A stretch of 5,212 nucleotides of DNA from DASVSL01 sp036388095 (GTDB taxonomy: Bacteria > Patescibacteriota > Saccharimonadia > Saccharimonadales > Saccharimonadaceae). A model generated the notes under the pieces. It saw only the letters and a program-made list of their open reading frames with translations. It had not been told where the DNA came from and searched no databases. Both the position numbers and the translations under genes were made by a program. Where the stretch lies: NCBI GenBank assembly GCA_036388095.1, contig DASVSL010000020.1:1-5212 (forward strand), read 5' to 3'. Shown one piece after another: positions 4,580 through 5,212 of the stretch; the stretch's first letter is position 1; each line of letters begins with the position of its first letter.

Positions 4580-5212
4580 AGGTATGCTCCATAAAGTTTG
4601 CGTTTCCGCGCAGCGCCATCGCAGTTATTTCAGGCACCGACTGAAAGACTTTGCTCTTGGCCGCCAGCGCGTCGTTCGTCAGCCATTCATTATGGTGTCC
4701 CTCATCATCCACAATTAGTCTACCGCTTGGGTTCGTGCCGTGAATCAAGACAAAGACTTTGTCTTCTAACAGATCGCTCGACTCTCGGTCATAGTCCATT
4801 TTATGATAAAAACCTGCCACCGTAAGGTCGGCTGACAAGCCGGTTTCTTCCATCAGTTCACGGGCTGCTGCCTCAACCATCGTTTCGCCCCAGCGAATCT
4901 TGCCGGTCGGACGACCCCAAAACCCAAAATACGGTTGTTTTAGGCGTTGCTGGGCCAAAAACTCACCCCGGTCGTTCTGCACAATTAACGCCACCGACAA
5001 TTTCGGCTGCTTTTCGATGACATTGTCGTCGGTATCCATTCGGTTGGCGTACTCTTTGCCAGCCCGGCTCAGAATGTACCGCCGAGAGGATGCTTTCTCG
5101 ATATAGCCAACCTCGATTAGTTTTTGGATATGAAAATTAGCATGGTCGCTGGTCATACCAGTTTGTTTTTGCAGCTCAGCAAACATCGCACTCGGACGTA
5201 GTAGCAGGTGCC
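4554..5212 (-). CDS. Winged-helix–Nudix hydrolase fusion, 5' end outside window
   Basis: Numbered from Met at 5186, residues 1-48 are a winged helix: FAELQKQTGMTSDHANFHI (2-20) as the helix-turn-helix, then a wing ending RRYILSRAGKEYA. Residues about 62-200 are a Nudix domain with a perfect Nudix box, GX5EX7REUXEEXGU, at 95-117 (G95, E101, R109-E110, E113-E114, G116). Nudix enzymes cleave nucleoside diphosphate-X compounds using Mg2+ bound by the box glutamates. The Met at 5186 is probably not the real start. Upstream codons to the window edge are open and read HLLLRPSA, which completes the first helix of the winged domain, so the true start lies beyond 5212. The DNA-binding module suggests either a Nudix-related transcription regulator or an enzyme with a regulatory domain. 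Because the box is intact, hydrolase activity is plausible. The stop (TGA) overlaps the downstream HD gene. Confidence 0.9.
   Translation of the reverse strand, partial: HLLLRPSAMFAELQKQTGMTSDHANFHIQKLIEVGYIEKASSRRYILSRAGKEYANRMDTDDNVIEKQPKLSVALIVQNDRGEFLAQQRLKQPYFGFWGRPTGKIRWGETMVEAAARELMEETGLSADLTVAGFYHKMDYDRESSDLLEDKVFVLIHGTNPSGRLIVDDEGHHNEWLTNDALAAKSKVFQSVPEITAMALRGNANFMEHTYDYAKDEY

Overview
The window looks like a compact stretch of chromosome from a small-genome bacterium, most likely of the Candidate Phyla Radiation and possibly Candidatus Saccharibacteria. This is an inference from gene content (a LemA/TPM pair, a winged-helix–Nudix fusion, a short MsrB–MsrA operon), tight or overlapping gene spacing and mid-range GC. 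I did not run a phylogeny. TGA ends msrA and the Nudix gene at the normal family length, so the standard bacterial code applies rather than the UGA=Gly code of some CPR lineages. No transposase, integrase, phage gene or CRISPR array is present.

Layout. (1) Positions 1-795, minus strand: the N-terminal 265 codons of a secreted ice-binding-like protein (DUF3494 fold). It has a signal peptide and a Thr-rich tail that runs off the left edge. There is no stop codon in the window. (2) Positions 796-1338: a gene-poor but highly structured intergenic region centred on an intact tRNA-Gln(UUG) on the minus strand, with its own strong terminator. Short exact copies of the tRNA ends flank it: 20 nt of the 3' end at 951-970 and 17 nt of the 5' end at 1301-1317. 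Each copy adjoins a compact block of nested or tandem perfect hairpins. (3) Positions 1339-2230, minus strand: msrB and msrA, overlapping by 11 nt, for repair of oxidised methionine. (4) Positions 2231-2355: a divergent promoter region. (5) Positions 2356-3870, plus strand: lemA followed 6 nt later by a TPM-domain (YgcG-like) membrane protein gene, a common envelope-associated pair. (6) Positions 3854-5212, minus strand, convergent: a winged-helix–Nudix gene (5' end outside the window) overlapping by 26 nt an HD-domain phosphohydrolase of the YfbR-like type.

How they fit together. The Msr pair is a cytosolic antioxidant repair module. LemA/TPM is an envelope module. The Nudix/HD pair could act in nucleotide clean-up: Nudix releases a monophosphate and HD dephosphorylates it. 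The part most worth a second look is the tRNA-Gln locus. A perfect extended -10 box (TGATATAAT) sits just upstream of the broken 5' tRNA copy, so the copy, its hairpin array and the intact tRNA may be transcribed as one RNA ending at the terminator.
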